In this document: piece after piece, positions 7,036 through 8,264 of the stretch | Position numbering within the stretch: position 1 is the first letter of the stretch | How the letters are laid out: every line of letters begins with the position of its first letter | Assembly (NCBI GenBank): GCA_017745135.1 | Contig: JAGIAB010000060.1 | Span: 3,234-11,497 of the forward strand | Origin: Flavisolibacter sp. | GTDB lineage: Bacteria; Bacteroidota; Bacteroidia; Chitinophagales; Chitinophagaceae | Direction: 5' to 3' | Length of the DNA: 8,264 nucleotides | The notes under the pieces: generated by a model | What the model was told of the DNA's origin: nothing | Seen by the model: only the letters and a program-made list of their open reading frames with translations | Database searches by the model: none | Program-made: the position numbers and the translations under genes

Positions 7036-7043
7036 TATTTTTG
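7036..7043 (+). promoter_or_regulatory. candidate -7 box (TATTTTTG) of the tRNA gene
   Basis: TATTTTTG fits TAnnTTTG and ends 24 bp before the first tRNA base, a reasonable distance for a short tRNA leader. The only nearby TTG upstream (7022-7024) is closer than the normal spacing, so the -33 element is weak or the box is fortuitous. Confidence 0.4.
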
Positions 7044-7104
7044 CGCTTCACTTTATTAAAAAGTGCCGGATCCTTAGCTCAGGTGGTTAGAGCGTCTGAC
7101 TCAT

Positions 7105-7810
7105 CAATAATTAGTTCTTTGAATCAGGTATTGTAAATTCAGGTAACACTGAATTGTTATGACTTCTAAATTTTGCGTGGTTTGTAACACTGTTTTAAAT
7201 GGTCCGAAGCAAAAATATTGCAGCAATAGTTGCAAGCAGAAAGATCACTATCACAGGCTAAAGAAACAAACTAACACTTACCACTCTCAAACTCTTCGTT
7301 CGCTAAGAAGAAAACTTAAGCTAATTGAAATGTTTGGAGGAAAATGTAAAATATGTGGCTATAACAAGAATGCTGCTGCGCTACACTTCCATCACATAGA
7401 CTCGACCACTAAGTTGTTTAAACTTGATGTGCGGGTTCTTTCCAACAAAAGATGGGAGATGATTTTGCAGGAAGCTTCAAAATGTGTTTTATTATGCTCT
7501 AACTGTCATTCAGAACAGCATAATCCTGAACTCAACACTGATAATATCCAAAGAATAATTGACGGTGCCGCCGGCAAGAAATTGCCGGATGTGAAAGGGG
7601 TTAACTCAGGGAAGCCTTCTTTCGTAACAAACGAAAATGGTAATCCTGAGCCAAGCCGGGAGAACGATCAATAAGTAACCCGGAAGGTGCAGAGACTAAG
7701 AAGTGAGGAGATCAACCAATAAGCTTCTACTAACGCCCCTCACCTGACTTCCGTTAAAACGGAAAAGGTGGTGAGATAGTCCTACTACTTTAGGAAACTA
7801 AAGGAAAGTG
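7105..7810 (+). mobile_element. group I intron (706 nt) in the tRNA anticodon loop, with internal homing endonuclease gene
   Basis: The exon ends with T (7104) and the intron ends with G (7810), as group I splicing requires, and the junction lies between tRNA positions 36 and 37. Core elements can be read. A P-like element (AATTCAGGTAAC) is at 7136-7147. Q, AATCCTGAGCCAAGCC, is at 7642-7657 and is nearly identical to that of tRNA-Leu introns. R, GGTGCAGAGACTA, is at 7686-7698. S, GAGATAGTCC, is at 7773-7782. Pairings are P4 (7139-7143/7645-7649), P6 (CCGGG 7656-7660/CCCGG 7679-7683), P7 (GACTA 7694-7698/TAGTC 7777-7781), a P8-like hairpin 7739-7775, and P9 with a GAAA loop (7788-7793/7798-7803). 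P3 is only tentative (7129-7133/7717-7721). The core resembles the IC3 class of tRNA introns. The endonuclease gene lies in the P5 region between P and Q. Confidence 0.93.
7159..7674 (+). CDS. HNH homing endonuclease encoded within the tRNA group I intron
   Basis: This is a 171-residue protein. An N-terminal zinc-finger-like module has CVVC (Cys6, Cys9) and CSNSC (Cys21, Cys25), followed by a basic helix rich in Lys/Arg (30-56) that could contact DNA. The HNH domain follows: KCKIC (Cys63, Cys66), the HFHHID motif (76-81) with the general-base histidine, and LLCSNCHSEQH (111-121) with the second cysteine pair and metal-binding histidines. All catalytic parts look intact. Such enzymes cut an intronless allele and so drive copying of the intron. 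An in-frame TGA at 7150-7152 makes ATG 7159 the only reasonable start. Roughly the last 30 residues (from about 140, including GNPEPSRENDQ) are encoded by intron structural sequence, including Q and part of P6, and are probably an appended tail. No good ribosome binding site is visible. Confidence 0.9.
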   Translation: MTSKFCVVCNTVLNGPKQKYCSNSCKQKDHYHRLKKQTNTYHSQTLRSLRRKLKLIEMFGGKCKICGYNKNAAALHFHHIDSTTKLFKLDVRVLSNKRWEMILQEASKCVLLCSNCHSEQHNPELNTDNIQRIIDGAAGKKLPDVKGVNSGKPSFVTNENGNPEPSRENDQ

Positions 7811-7848
7811 AATCAGAGGGTCGGGGGTTCAAGTCCCTCAGGATCCAC

Positions 7849-7877
7849 AAAAGCAGAACATACGTTCTGCTTTTTTT
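7849..7877 (+). terminator. Rho-independent terminator after the tRNA
   Basis: A perfect 8-bp stem, AGCAGAAC 7852-7859 with GTTCTGCT 7864-7871 (loop ATAC), is extended by flanking A-T pairs and runs into T7 (7871-7877) and more T-rich sequence. It lies two bases past the tRNA discriminator, so it ends the intron-tRNA transcript. Confidence 0.92.
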
Positions 7878-7959
7878 ATTTTTATGAACTCCCTGATTGA
7901 TTGCTTCAAACAACTCCAAACTCCCAACCCCAAACACCTAACCCCTGATTCCAAACCTT

Positions 7960-8010
7960 TACCTTTGCACCTCGTTTAACCTTTCATTAACCCGTGGCAA
8001 AATACATTTG
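7960..8010 (+). promoter_or_regulatory. two candidate -7 boxes upstream of the secreted-protein gene
   Basis: TACCTTTG (7960-7967) and TACATTTG (8003-8010) both fit TAnnTTTG. They lie 61 and 18 bp before the ATG at 8029. Neither has a clear TTG at -33. The first would give a leader of about 55 nt and the second a very short one; I cannot choose. The remaining gap (7887-7959) shows no gene; 7904-7946 is free of G on this strand. Confidence 0.4.
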
Positions 8011-8028
8011 CTTCACTCAACTTTTATT

Positions 8029-8264
8029 ATGAGAAAAATCGTTTTCGCAGTTATTGCTGTTTGTTTGTTTAGTGCAGCATTCGGGCAGGATTCAACCCTT
8101 CGCAGAGTTATCAGCGTAAAAAAAGAAACCCCCTCCAATGATCATTTTATGATTCAGCTCGGCTATTTAAACTGGGCAGGCAGTCCTGATTCTATTAAAA
8201 CAAAAGGAATTCCCCGCACCCTGAATATTTATGTAATGATGAATTTTCCTTTCAAAACCAATCC
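8029..8264 (+). CDS. secreted, probable outer-membrane beta-barrel protein, 3'-truncated by window edge
   Basis: The frame starts at ATG 8029 and is open to the window end, giving 78 complete residues. The N-terminus MRKIVFAVIAVCLFSAAFGQ is a typical Sec signal peptide, with likely cleavage near AFG-QD. The mature part (DSTLRRVISVKKETPSNDHF) leads into MIQLGYLNWAGSPDSIKTKG and TLNIYVMMNFPFKTN. Alternating polar and aromatic residues there look like the first beta-strands of a small outer-membrane barrel, and proteins with this kind of LGYxxWxxxPDSIKTKG start are familiar from Bacteroidota outer-membrane annotations. The exact family is not certain from this fragment. The cysteine at position 12 is inside the hydrophobic core without a lipobox, so it is not a lipoprotein site. 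Confidence 0.75.
   Translation, partial: MRKIVFAVIAVCLFSAAFGQDSTLRRVISVKKETPSNDHFMIQLGYLNWAGSPDSIKTKGIPRTLNIYVMMNFPFKTN

Larger units (their letters stand above)
7068..7847 (+). tRNA. tRNA with CAT anticodon (elongator Met or Ile2), interrupted by a group I intron
   Basis: Exon 1 is 7068-7104 and exon 2 is 7811-7847. Joined, they give a 74-nt tRNA. The acceptor stem GGATCCT/AGGATCC has 7 perfect pairs. The D arm is GCTC/GAGC, the anticodon stem is TCTGA/TCAGA with loop CTCATAA, the variable loop is 5 nt, and the T arm is GGGGG/CCCTC with loop TTCAAGT. The discriminator is A, and no CCA is encoded (CAC follows the stem). The anticodon is CAT. An initiator tRNA is unlikely because position 1-72 is a normal G-C pair and the anticodon stem lacks the three G-C pairs. 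Choosing between elongator Met and the lysidine-modified Ile2 is not safe by eye. The anticodon arm resembles E. coli Ile2 (GACTCATAATC), whereas T4-A69 does not match its C4-G69. Splicing is needed to make a functional tRNA. Confidence 0.93.

Noticed and set aside
7136..7155. Perfect 7-bp inverted repeat AATTCAG/CTGAATT as an independent hairpin or operator
   Set aside because: The left arm overlaps the intron P element and is needed to pair with Q as P4. The hairpin may be an alternative fold but has no support as a separate site.
7105..7810. Group II intron or insertion sequence in the tRNA gene
   Set aside because: There is no reverse transcriptase, no domain V, no GUGYG 5' end, no terminal inverted repeats and no target duplication. 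The T/G boundaries and the Q/R/S elements indicate group I.
7068..7847. Initiator tRNA-fMet
   Set aside because: Position 1-72 is a paired G-C and the anticodon stem (TCTGA/TCAGA) lacks the three consecutive G-C pairs of initiators.

Overview
The window looks like chromosomal DNA of a Bacteroidota bacterium, most probably a member of the Chitinophagaceae or a close relative. Pointers are the gene content (a DUF4834-type small membrane protein, a long Pro/Glu-rich IF-2, rimP-nusA-infB in one block), several TAnnTTTG boxes of the Bacteroidota sigma-A type, start codons without clear Shine-Dalgarno sequences, and a tRNA gene without an encoded CCA. This assignment is inferred from sequence character; no database search was possible.

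Layout. Positions 1-548 hold the 3' part of a crotonase-family (enoyl-CoA hydratase/isomerase-like) gene. Next come a HhH-GPD DNA glycosylase starting at GTG (704-1336) and an unrecognised 76-residue protein (1428-1658), all on +. A terminator at 1683-1713 closes the leftward transcript. The minus-strand block rimP (6646-6176), nusA (6101-4854), infB (4654-1736) links ribosome maturation, transcription elongation/antitermination and translation initiation. Its promoter and a leader hairpin lie upstream of rimP. Both gaps inside this block carry heptanucleotide repeats with inverted-repeat character. On +, a DUF4834-type gene (6777-7025) is followed by the most notable locus of the window.

That locus is a CAU-anticodon tRNA gene (7068-7847) split exactly after the anticodon by a 706-nt group I intron (7105-7810). 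The intron contains an intact HNH homing-endonuclease gene (7159-7674). The exons rejoin into a perfect 74-nt cloverleaf. Recognisable P, Q, R and S core elements and a P9 hairpin with a GAAA loop show a self-splicing group I intron related to the bacterial/plastid tRNA introns. The endonuclease frame runs on through the Q element and into P6, so the same bases serve as ribozyme core and protein C-terminus. A strong terminator follows the tRNA.

The window ends inside a secreted, probably outer-membrane protein gene (8029 to the edge).

The genes here are mostly core housekeeping functions; the tRNA intron with its endonuclease is the mobile, accessory element.
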